NCBI GenBank assembly: GCA_964019155.1
Contig: OZ025244.1
Span: 7,327,919 to 7,391,918 of the forward strand
Reading direction: 5' to 3'
Length of the DNA: 64,000 nucleotides
Source: Osedax fenrisi
Lineage: Eukaryota > Annelida > Polychaeta > Sabellida > Siboglinidae
Shown here: piece after piece, positions 40,920 to 53,555 of the stretch
How the letters are laid out: every line of letters begins with the position of its first letter
Numbering within the stretch: the first letter of the stretch is position 1
The notes under the pieces: model-generated
Told to the model about the DNA's origin: nothing
The model's input: only the letters and a program-made list of their open reading frames with translations
The model's database searches: none
Program-made: the position numbers and the translations under genes

Positions 40920-43900
40920 TATTACCAGGTCAAGCTGTCTATGCATATCATTACACGTTTCTCTATTCATCTATATCTCTCATCGCCGTAATCAGTTCAT
41001 CTGTAGTGCATCAGATGTCATCTCTAAGTTGTTCAATGTATGTCTTCTGCTGCAGTATAGGCGTTCGTTGTTGTTATTGTTGTTCGTGGCGTAGCGTTCA
41101 CATGGATGGGAGTCCATGCGCAAACGCTATTACAGCCTCTGGTTATTCAACCAGGGCTGACAGTGGGGGCGCCGCTCCCCCAAACTCACGGATTCGTCTT
41201 ATTGCTGTGGCACTCTTGGAGCCAGTGCTAGAGCGTCTCTGGGGCTCCTTGGCAATGTGGACAGGTCGCAGAGGAGTTGGCATCGATAATGTTTCGGTTT
41301 GCTGCCAGCTTGTGGCAGTGGCCACGGATAGTAGGACCAAATCCTTTCTAGAGAGGGTGACTGGGGCTCGCTTGCCGTTAAAGACCGCTTTGGTTCTTAC
41401 GTGGCTTATTGCCGGGTCCATCGTATTTCTCTTCGTGAAGGCTTTGGCTGTCTGGAAGGTTATACCACCATCCGTTGCTGCTGGCTCTTCGTCTGAAGCT
41501 GCTGCTGCTGCTCCGGCTTCGCCGTCCGCCCACTCGTTTCCGTTGAGCCATATATGACTGCGAGTTCAGGATTCGGCGGATCTCTGCTAGGTCTGACCCG
41601 TCGCTCGACTGTAGGGATGTCAGAGTTGACTGGCTGTCGGTGCATAATGAAGGGGCCTTGATTATCGCTGTTCTTGATACAGCCAACTGCCAGTAGCATC
41701 GCTGTCACTTCCTTCTCATAGGACGACGTGAGACGTCTTCCCTTGCGTGTGATGGAGGTGATTTTGACTGGGTCATTGGCTGGCCCTGATGTAACTACTG
41801 CTGCGCTGCCTCCATTTTTATATCCGTTTTCCGTCGATCCGTCGGTGTAGATGGTGATCTCCGCTTCTCCGGCTGCCGCGATGGTATTCACTGTGTCCAT
41901 GAGCAGGGTTCTCTGATCACAGGACTTATCGCTGCCGCCATTTAGTAGCGTATTCACCGTCCAAGTTGGATCTTTGTCCCAGATCCAGGTTGGCGCTTTC
42001 TTTGTATAAAACCTCTCTCTAGGAAATTGGTCACGGCCGATGCGTGCATACGCATGATTGAGCTAATATGCTGATGCTCGACCTTTTCCATTTATGCGAG
42101 ATAGGCGAGGTGAACAGTTCGTGGCGTGGGTTGCCGGTGGGGAGCCTGGCTGATCTTTCCCAGGCAACTATGCAGTTACGCCTGATATGTGTCTCGAAGG
42201 AAGTTAGCTCAGCATCCGTACGTAAGCATTCGAGAGGTGTATCAGCCAGTTGTCCTGTTAGAACACGTAGAGCCCGATTCTGTACTCGTTCCAGGATAGC
42301 AACGTTCAAATTTGCGGTCCACGGTTGCCAAGCCGCGCCGCAGTAGTGCAGTGTGCTGTGAATCAGGGCTGTGTATATCCGTGTCATGCATCGTCTGCTC
42401 CATCCCTACTCTTTGAATGACAGGGAGGATAAGATCCGGGTACATCTCTCTGAGCTTTTCAGAGTCGACATGTGGCCGAAAGGTCAGCGAGCGGTCAAAG
42501 GTGACCCCGAAGAACGTGGGAGTCTTGTTGAAGATGAAAGGATGATTATTAAGGGTAATCGACGGGACCCACTTTGCTTCATGAGTGTCGGAAGTGTAGA
42601 ACGACACTTCACACTTCGACATGTTCAATTTTAGCTTGTGGAGGGAACTCCACGCGATACCCTGCGTACCTTGCTCTCAGCAACAGTCTTATCGCGGTCA
42701 TATATCCAGATTGCCATGTCGTCCGCATACATGCTGACGCTCACCCCGATCGGGACTTCTTCTCTAATACCATTAATATAAAAGAGGAATAGTAGAGGTG
42801 AGAGTACAGCTCACTGGGGCACTCCTTGTTGCATCTCTCTGCATGCGCCGATAACGCCGTCGATCCGCACTGCTGCCTTTCTGTCGCAGATGAAGCCTCT
42901 GATCCAGCGTACGATAGTCCTTGAGACGCCTTTCTCCAACATCAGTTCAAACAAGAGATTCCGCCATACCGTGTCATACGCCTTACTGTAGTACAGTAGT
43001 GCGAGGACGCAACGCTTAGCAGGTCGATTCTGGAATCTATAGCTGACTGTTTGGGAGAGGCGGAGGACTTGATGCAGTATATGAGGGTCCGAAAACCAGC
43101 TTGTTCCTGGCACCACCACTCATTGGACTCTGCCATGAAGGAGGGCGGCTCGCCATCATTCTCTCCATGGTTTTAGCATCGCAGGATGTGAGCGATACTG
43201 GGCGGAAGGAGTCGATCTGATTTGCAGGCTTACCATTTTTCAGTATTGGGACAATTATAGCCTTCCTCTATAAAGCCGGGCAAGATCCTGTTTTCCATGA
43301 ATCAATTAAAATGCGCAACATGAAGCTGGATGCGATTGGTCACATGGCTTTGATGAACATTGGGTGAATTTTATCCTTCCCTGGCACGCCTTTGACTTTC
43401 ATCCTTGTGATAGCGTTGGACATTTATGCGGCATTAAATGGTATGGATCTCGGGTCCTCAACTATTCGGCCTATTATGGAGCGGCGCACTGAATTCTTAA
43501 TGCGGCATGCCTTGGGTATACTCAACCTACTGGTCGCAGCGTACCTTTTTAGGAAGGTGTCTGCTTTGGCCTTGTTTGTTATGTATGCCCTCCCTCGTGG
43601 ACCAATGTTTCATTCCAGATACTTGATGTACTCTTTCCGCTCAATGACTGGATTGTGCTCCAGATCTTGTAGGGGGGTCCAAATTGAGTCAGAGTCTTCG
43701 AGTAAATACTTCCATCTGTTCTCCTTGCTCTCTCTGATCATATCCCACACTGTCATACATGCCTCAATCCATTCAACCCGCGTTTTCGTGATGTCTCTCC
43801 GCAGCGCGTTTCGTCTCTTCGCAGCATCTCGTATTTCCCTAGACATCAACTCCTTCCCATTAACACTGTATTTGACTTTGCCAATTGCCTTGCTGGCCGC

Positions 43901-45016
43901 GTCAATCATTGCCATGTTCAGGAATTTGGATCTGGAGTCTAGAGAAGACTCGTGTATGGCCGATGGTACTGCTGCCACCGCTTCGTCTAATATTCAGTAA
44001 ATAATTGGAAGTTAGCATACTTCCATTTCCATTTAAGTTATATACGGGATGGGGCGTTCAGCGTTGTCACCTGACAGTCAACGGTGATGAGTATGGGTAG
44101 GTGATCCGAGCCTAGGCATTCGGTCGTGCTCCACTCCACTCGGTCTAACCAACTGCTGTGAACGAGGGTCACATCGAGCGCGCTGCTGCCTCCGGTGCCT
44201 GGGTTAATCCTTGTTGCGGCTCCGTCATTCGCGATGCAGACATCTTTTTCCATCAGACACTCTTCGAGATTCGATCCCAGAGAGTTTTCAGGTTGCCATC
44301 TGTCCTACATTTGACAATGTGCATTTAGATCGCCCCCTGTGATAGCGTTCCGGTTGTAAGGCAGTTACGACATCTCAAACTCGTTACCGTTGTTTACTCC
44401 TCTTGGGAGGGCAGTAGACGTTGGATAGTAGAGTCTTGACGAATGGTTTGCCCTCAATTCAATCGATTGAATATCCAGTAGGAATTATATACACAGGGCG
44501 TGTTGTCATTAGTTGTGAAGGGGATATCTTCCTTAATAAAAAAGATAAGCCCCCACCACTACCGACGCCCCTGTCTTTTCAGACATTAGTAGCCATTTAT
44601 AGCAGGGTTCTTGTCTAGGGCCCTCAGCTTCATTTCCTGGATCATGATAATGTCGAGATTTAGTTTCTTTATTTGCTCTTCGAACTCTACCATATTAGTC
44701 CTTACCCCGTCATCGTTCAACTGTATAATTTCGAGACAGCCTCTTCGGCTCACATCAGCCTTTCTCGACAGGGCAGCTTGGCGCACAAAATACAACATTA
44801 TAATATATTTAAATAATAATAATTTGATAGTTGACACCTATTTTATTACAAATGAATTTAATTGAATTTAACAAAACATAGTAATAATATAAATATATAT
44901 ATATATATATAGAAATCGAAGTTAAATAACTTCGATGTCTGGTCTTATGTGATTTAGTAGTTTCACATTATAATTTGTTTCTGAAAGTATGTAGGGATGT
45001 ATTACATGTAAATTCC

Positions 45017-45055
<39 letters not shown>

Positions 45056-45826
45056 TGATAGGATATCCTACCGACATATTAGAAAGCATTCCATCAGAAT
45101 CGATCAACTACAGGACAAATATTGATAATCCTACCTAAAATTGAAGGAGTAAAATCAAAGAATCTACCAGCAAAATATTTGTAGACTTCGTCAAAACATT
45201 TGATTCGATATATAAAAAAAACAAACGAGTAGTCGATATCATGAAATATACTTAAATGATACTAATTATGCTGGTGATTTAGCCATTACGTCAAACAACG
45301 TTAAATATGAAAATACAATGTTACATAAAATCTAAGAATTCGCGGCTGAAATAGGAGTACGTGTAAACGCTGGAATAACAAAAACAAAAACAGATTATAT
45401 CTATTTGAATCAGACAAATAATATTGCTATAAAAAGTCTAAAGATTAAGAGTATCAAACAAATATATAAGATACCGATATATAATATATATTAATAGGTC
45501 AGTATATACTAATATATTTGATGTAATTACTGTGATATAGAATGTAGTTAATTAATGCTTTAAAAATAGTTATTAATAATAATAATATTGCAGATCACCA
45601 TAGTCAGGGGATGTAGTCAATTTGTACACAACACATATAAAAGTACGAGTCTAGAAGCACTATCAATCTATGACAATATATATGAACTAGAATATGATAA
45701 TAATATATTTTGTATTCAAAAATACCGTAAGTATAATTGTATAAATTAAATATTAATTAATTTGTATTGTCATTATTATATATATACAAAATAATATTGG
45801 CAATGGCATACATAATATGTTTGTTA

Positions 45827-45865
<39 letters not shown>

Positions 45866-47859
45866 AACATACGTTAATTGTCTATATTAAAATAACGATA
45901 ATTATAGCCCAAGCAACCAAACGCATTGCGCGTCAACGTAAAATATATAATAACGTTCCACCAGTGTATATATTATAGGTCAAATACAAACTTTGGATAT
46001 GAATATATTATGTATTCAGTGTATGTTCCAATTTTTTATATTTTATAGGTCAAATAAACACTTTGGATATCATTAATTTATGTATTCAATATATATTAAA
46101 ATTTGTATATTAATATATACAATTGTATAAGTCAAATAAATACATTGGATATTACAACAGCGATATCTATTGTGAAATATTATATTTTATAAAATGTATC
46201 TCTTATCAATAAGAATTATTATTAATAGAATTATATATCAATATAATTGTATAATATATACATACGCACACACATAGACACATACACAAACATATATATA
46301 TATATATATATATACCATCTATTAGTGTTAATTTATACACTTATTTATGTTTAATATGTCTGTGATTTATTTCACATCCTACATTAAAGTACTAATGCAC
46401 TAATGAACTAATGAGTTCATTAGTTTGTAAATATACATTATTATAATGGAATATTTATATAAGATATAATTAGGTAAAATAACTATAAATAATATGATTA
46501 ATACGCAATAAATATTAGATATTTTCTAGTTTTTCTACTACATATCTATAAATAGAGGTTCATAGCATTCCACGAATGTATTATATCATACATGTCATAC
46601 ATACTGTATGAAATGAAGCATTACAAAATGTCACGCCAATTGCGTCACCCACCACACCCAGTGGGCAGTAAGTGTGTTCATCGATATAAAGAAAGTGACT
46701 TTCTTTATATCGATGAGTGTGTTATTGTGGAAATTGTGTTTAGCGCGAAAATTGATATTAACGGTATTGATTAATTACTTCAATATTTGCTAATTCTTCC
46801 TATGTATTAAACTTCCTATATTGACAATTTATCAATATTTAGATTGTTTATTACAAGTTGATTTAATAAGTTAATATAAAATAGTATTGTTAAATATAAA
46901 AATATAACATATATAACACTGGTCTGCATCAAAAATAGGATGACATTCTGTCAATTGATTCTAGACTTATTTTTGACACTGATCTTAATTGTGAAAACCG
47001 TTTTTCTCAATCACGTCTAGTTTTTTTTTTATTCACCTTTCAAATATTTTCCAAAAAGTGAGATTTCTAGAAAAAAAATATTTTTATAATTTTTATAATT
47101 TTTGAGTACTTTTAAATACATTAAATAGCATAAATTAATAACTTAAAAAAATTGAGAAAAAAATCAAAAAAAAATATTTTAAATTGAAAAAAAAAAGAAA
47201 ACTAAACCCGATATGTAAAAACTAAAAACATATCTGAAAGGAGCGTTAAAAATCTATCTAGAAAAATATATTACATATGTATTCTATAATTTTTGTCATT
47301 AAATATTGACCTATTAATTTTTTTTGAAAATAATCAAATATTTGTGGGGTACATAGTTTAAAAATCATTTTTGTATTCAACTTGTAAACATATTTTAAAT
47401 GTATAATGTATACTTGAATATATATATAAATATATTCAGGCATATTTATATGATTTTATAAAATATTTTACTAATAATTAAGGTTTTAAAAATTATAAAA
47501 ATATTTTTTTTCTAGAAATCTCACTTTTTGGAAAATATTTGAAAGGTGAATAAAAAAAAACTAGACGTGATTGAGAAAAACGGTTTTCACATTTGAGATC
47601 AGTGTCAAAAATAAGTCTAGAATCAATTGTCAGAATGTCATCCTATTGAAAAAAGTTAAAAAATGCAGGCCAGTGTAATTGATAGGTGTTATACTTTATC
47701 ATAGAGCTAGTTAAAAGCTCTCTAGCTCTATATCCTTTATGCATAATTATATATTAATAGTATGGGATGTACTAAAACGCAGTTGTAATACAGTTGTAAT
47801 TTTATAATATTTATTTGTATATAATATACTTAATTTTATACTTTGATACTATAGTATAG

Positions 47860-47905
<46 letters not shown>

Positions 47906-50900
47906 GTATATTCACACACAATATACACACACACAAACACACACACATATATTATAGATATACATAGATATTATATAGTTGTTCTATAAATAGATGTACA
48001 TAGCATAACACGATTGTATCATAGCATACATTTATTGATAATGTGTGAAATGAAGCGTTACGACAAGACACGCCCAAAGGGTGTCGCCCATTGCATCACC
48101 CATTGCATCATCCAATGCGCAGGTTACTATATATATATATAATATATATTAAATTTTATAATTTATATATTATAATCAATAATTGATATTAAATATTCAA
48201 AATATTAATGTATTTATAGTACACATTTAGGTTTTAAAGATTGTTATTAATATGTTGTTACTCAGTTGTAATTGTATAACAATGCATAACCTTGCATACA
48301 TTTACCAGTATTAATTTAAATACATTCAAAATTAATGTGTTTACTGCAGTAATAATTTAATAAGTAGTAATATATCCTGTTATAATATACATATACCATT
48401 AGTACTAAATGTATATTATAAATCGGCATTCAAGTCGTATATATAATTAGTAATTAAACTTAATATTTTAATATAAGCCATTTTTACTCAATTTTGTAAA
48501 ACTATTTACAAAAATATATTAAAACATAATATTTTAACATAAGGCATTTTTTTAGAAATTTATGAAAAAATCATATTAATATTATACTATATTATACCAT
48601 ATTATACTATATATTATATATAATATCAAAGTGTCAAATTATATTTAACATGGGTAAATATGTATTATGCATTATTATAAAATTACAACTGGTTTACAAC
48701 TAGGCAAATACAAATTAATAACAATCTTTAACCTATAATTTTACAATATTATAATATGTATACATATATAATATAAACATTATATGGGAATATATATAAG
48801 TTATAATTATAATATCTATAGATAACATACTATTAATAATATTATATATATACTTATTATTAATTAATAACACTTAATTATATATTAATAATTGTTAATT
48901 ATATATTATCTTAATAATTATTTATCAATAATAATTTTTTAGTAATAATAATTAATTGTATATTAGTAATTATTATTTATATATTATTCTAATAATTATT
49001 ACGCTCTAAGTTAGGTGAATATTCTATATTTAACTATGACTACGAAACATGAATAATGATCATAAGATAATTGACTATGCACACAGAATATCTTCATGAA
49101 TATGTTAAAGATCATCTCCGTTACCGCCATAGACGTCCTCCTTATGCTATCCGGGATCGCCTCCTGTATCGTATTCGTGAATGCCATGTATATAAACTTG
49201 TTGGCCTGCATCTAGTCCGACAAATTGAATAGTCAAGATGCAGAAGTTAGAAGTTAGTATACATATATAAATATTATAGTGTCATGATAATTGATTTATT
49301 AATATACAATTTATAATTTCAGGATAATTAAAATCATCAGTAGTTTTCTTCCTGTTGGCTAGATGAATATTTTCATGAATATGTACAAGATCATCTCCGT
49401 TAACGCCCTAGACGTCCTACGTATGCTATCCGGGATCGCCTCCGGTATCGTATTCATGAATATCATGTATCTAAAATTGTTTGCCAGCTTCTAGTCCGAG
49501 AAATTGAATAGTCAAGATACAGAAGTTAGTATTTAATGTATACATCCATACATATATATATATATATATATATAAATATATATATATACTTATATAACTA
49601 TATAACTATACATAGTATGTGCAATGCATACATCGTGCATGTATGTGTGTGTAATTATGTAAAATCTATATATAAACTATTACCAGCCTTTGTCTAATTT
49701 TAATCCTCTGATGACCTATATTAATATACAATACGATGCAATATAGTCACAGAGCTAGAGAGAAAGTTTCTCTCTAGCTCTATGAATATAGTACACATGT
49801 TAAATATTGTTATGTTGATATAATTATATTCGTATATATATATTTAGTGATAGGGTGTACATGATATACCTAAGTGTATATAAATTCGCATATATGTAAG
49901 TTATAGTATAAAATGACAACCTTGCCATTATCATTGATGCCCTCATCTTCACATCTGATTCCTGTAATAGTCACACCTCTACCTAAAACCACCATTGGTT
50001 CAGCATACACCTATATTAAGTTGTACCTCCTACACACGATGTTCATTTATAAAGTATGCCGCCCGTCATCTATAGCCATATATATATATTATGTTGCTAT
50101 CCGTAATGGACCAGTCCGTACAGCTTAGCATAATGGAACGTTACATATCATGCTAACGAACTAGATATCGGACGTCCCATTATGTAACATGTTTACTGAT
50201 TTAGGAATCAGGTTGACGCACAGCGTGCGTCGCACTCACTGCGTGTGTGCCTAGGGAACGCAGCCCTCCCTGATTGGCTAAGGGATAAATTTACCACGCG
50301 ATACCTTGCACCTGTTTGCACTTATATGGTCCAGCTAATATATTATTCATTATATACAACAAGTTACAGTATACACATATACATATGATTGTGTCATCAT
50401 AATTGATTTATATTAATATACAATTTATAATTAGAGAATAAACAAGATGATCTTCCTGCTTGGCTATGGTGAATATCTCCATGAATATGTTAAAGATCAT
50501 CTCTAGGATCAGGTATCATCTTCGTGAATTTCGTATATATATATATATATATATATCTGGAATTATACACTGTGCTATTTAATGAATAGAAACCTCTATA
50601 TTCTCATACTATATACTATATATGTATATTATAATCATATATGATCATATATGTATACATACTTGTATTATTATCATTATAAATATACCCTTGCATTCCC
50701 AGTTTATTATTATATATATTATTCACGTGTTATATCATATCCGTATTCTGTGTATTGTTCCTGTAATAAATGAATGAATTGTTTTACGTTTCTTTTTTAC
50801 TGTGTATGGGTACAAATATACGTTCTACTAGGTGTTTATTTATGGGTAAAAATATACGTTCCACTAGGTGTTTATTAAGGGTAAAAATATATGTTCCACT

Positions 50901-53491
50901 AGGTGTTTAATCATGGGTAAAAATATACGTTCCACTAGGTGTTTATTTATGGGTAAAAATATACGTTCCACTAGGTCTTTATTTATGGGTAAACATATAC
51001 GTTCCACTAAGTGTTATTTATGGGTAAAATAATACGTTCCACTATTGATTTTTTGTATGTACAAGGAAACCGTTTATCTGCTCACAAACTACCTATGATT
51101 CGACCACCTACTGGAACATATTATTTGACCTATAATGTTACGTTGCGGCAACTAGTTTCTGGTTGCTTGGGAGAAGTAGAACTAGGAATATTAATAATGT
51201 AAATACATATTAGACACTTTAATTAATATGGAAAGATAGAATAATGCCTTTATCTAATATAGTATATACATGTATTAGTTTACAGACGACAATTTATAAT
51301 TATCATTTTATATATTATAATAAAATGGATAATTTAGATCTAGTTAATTAATACATGATAACAAAAATCGGGCTAGGAATGTTAGAATGACACAACTATA
51401 TAGGTTATTTATTATATGGATTAATATCTAGTATATTTATGATTATCGTTGCGTTACGGAGCTATTAAGGAAAAATATATCGATTACATAATGAATGCAT
51501 CGAATTACATTGCATTGAATTACATTAATTTCAATATAAATGTATATTACATTAAACATATATATATATATATATATATTTATTTAAATATAATTTCTTA
51601 AATAATAAATATAAATTAGATTATAACTCATATTTCAAGTTAAATAAACTAAAAAATAAATTTATTCTACCACTTATGAAATCAAATAAATTAAAAAATA
51701 CAATATTTTTTAAAGGACCAAAGTTATATAATGAGTTAATGTTTAATAATATTTTACGAAAAAATAATATTAATAATGTATTTATTCTAAAAAAAACATT
51801 AAAATATTCATTTATAAGTAAATATTAATTTTTTATTTTTTTTTAATATTTATATTTGTTTTACATCTTGTTTCGTTTATTGTTTTAAATATTTTTTTAA
51901 ATTATTATTGGTATTATTAGTCATCTGTAATTTGACAGGATGGCGCAATTGCACGTCTTATTGAAATATGATTAATTTTTGTTTATTAGTTTTAATTTTA
52001 TAACATACTTGTAGATATTTTTATTTTACACATATTTATAATAATTTACTATTTTTATTAACAAGTTATCAATATTGTAAATTTACATATTTTACTAATA
52101 TATATTTTAATACATTTTAATATTATACAATTATTTTATTATCTTATTTTATTATTTACTTTAATGTAATGGATTGAAATATGATGATAACTTATGTTCA
52201 TGAACAGTATTTTATTATTTTTATTAATTTATATATATATGTATCTTCTATTTTATTACAAAGAATGCTAACACACGAATCATTATTATTATATTATTAC
52301 TTTTACTAATATTATAATCTGTACATGAACATATTGGAGGTATCGACCAAATAAAGCCTAGACTTTCACTGATCCTCCATAAACGTATGATATACATAAT
52401 ATGTCGTATGTCTATAAAATGAGTTCATTCATTCATATATATATATATATAATTATGATCATGTTTTTTATTTTAATTTTGTTATTTTTTATTTGGTGGA
52501 ATCCTTTCATCCCATCCAGGAACTTATATGAAGTTTTCATTTTTAGCATTTAATTCATTTCAATATATATATATATATGTAATAATTCTTCGGATAGCTT
52601 TCCTGTTACAAGGGGTGTTCGTCAAGGTGGAATTCTCTCACCATTGTTATTTAATTTATATACTAATCCTATGATTAAGAAATTAAATGAAATACATTCA
52701 GGTTATTGCTTAAATGGAAATATCATAAATAATCTATGTTATGCAGATGATATAGCATTATTTTCACCATCACTAGGGGGTTTGCAGTTGTTGATAAGTT
52801 GTTGTGAAGAGTTTGCTAACCATAACCATGTAACGTTTAATATTGATAAATCGGTTATTTTACCAATTTATTTTGATAAATCATATCATAAACCTGTGAA
52901 ATTATATATAGATAATAAACTTCTAAAAGTTGTCAAATCATATAGATATCTTGGACATTGGATTTAGAGGACTTATCTAATGATATTGATATATATAGTA
53001 ATATTAAAAAGTTATATAAACAAAGCTATGCAATATCATATAACTTTAATCATTGCTCTAAGGATACAAAAATTATTCTATTTAAAACATTTGTTTCTAA
53101 TATATACCTTAGTAGCATATGGATACCAAATAGATATTGCATGGCTAAACTTAATATAGCTTATAATAATGCTTATCGTATTGTTATGAACTACAGACGT
53201 AGAAATAGTGCCTCTTTAATATTTTTTAACGATTATGTTAATAATTTAACTGTTAAATTACGCAAGTCATATTATTCGCTATATAAACGAATACAATTAT
53301 CGTGTAATTCACTAATTGTTCAATTATATGAATATAATATTGTGTTCCCATCGACACTGTTTACCATGTGGTATAACTCATTGTTTGTATAGTATTTTAA
53401 ATTTCGTTTCTTAGATTAATTGTTTTTTTTTTTAGTTTATTCTTTTTAATTTTCGTTTATATTCTATGGACCTCTGTATTTCATGTCTGAT

Positions 53492-53555
<64 letters not shown>

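Larger units (their letters stand above)
40372..45593 (+). other. Ly6-like gene intron holding two LINEs
   Basis: Contains the minus-strand RNase H-bearing LINE (41,050-44,790), an RTE-like RT fragment (45,060-45,480), (TA)n tracts at 40,887-40,912 and 45,021-45,053, and a perfect 10-bp hairpin, ATCGAAGTTA with TAACTTCGAT (44,915-44,936). Confidence 0.6.

Noticed and set aside
41006..41557. Plus-strand 183-codon frame
   Set aside because: It lies antisense to the RNase H end of the minus-strand LINE, whose motifs are clear.
43392..44000. Plus-strand 202-codon frame
   Set aside because: Antisense shadow of the linker between endonuclease and RT of the same LINE; there is no recognisable domain.
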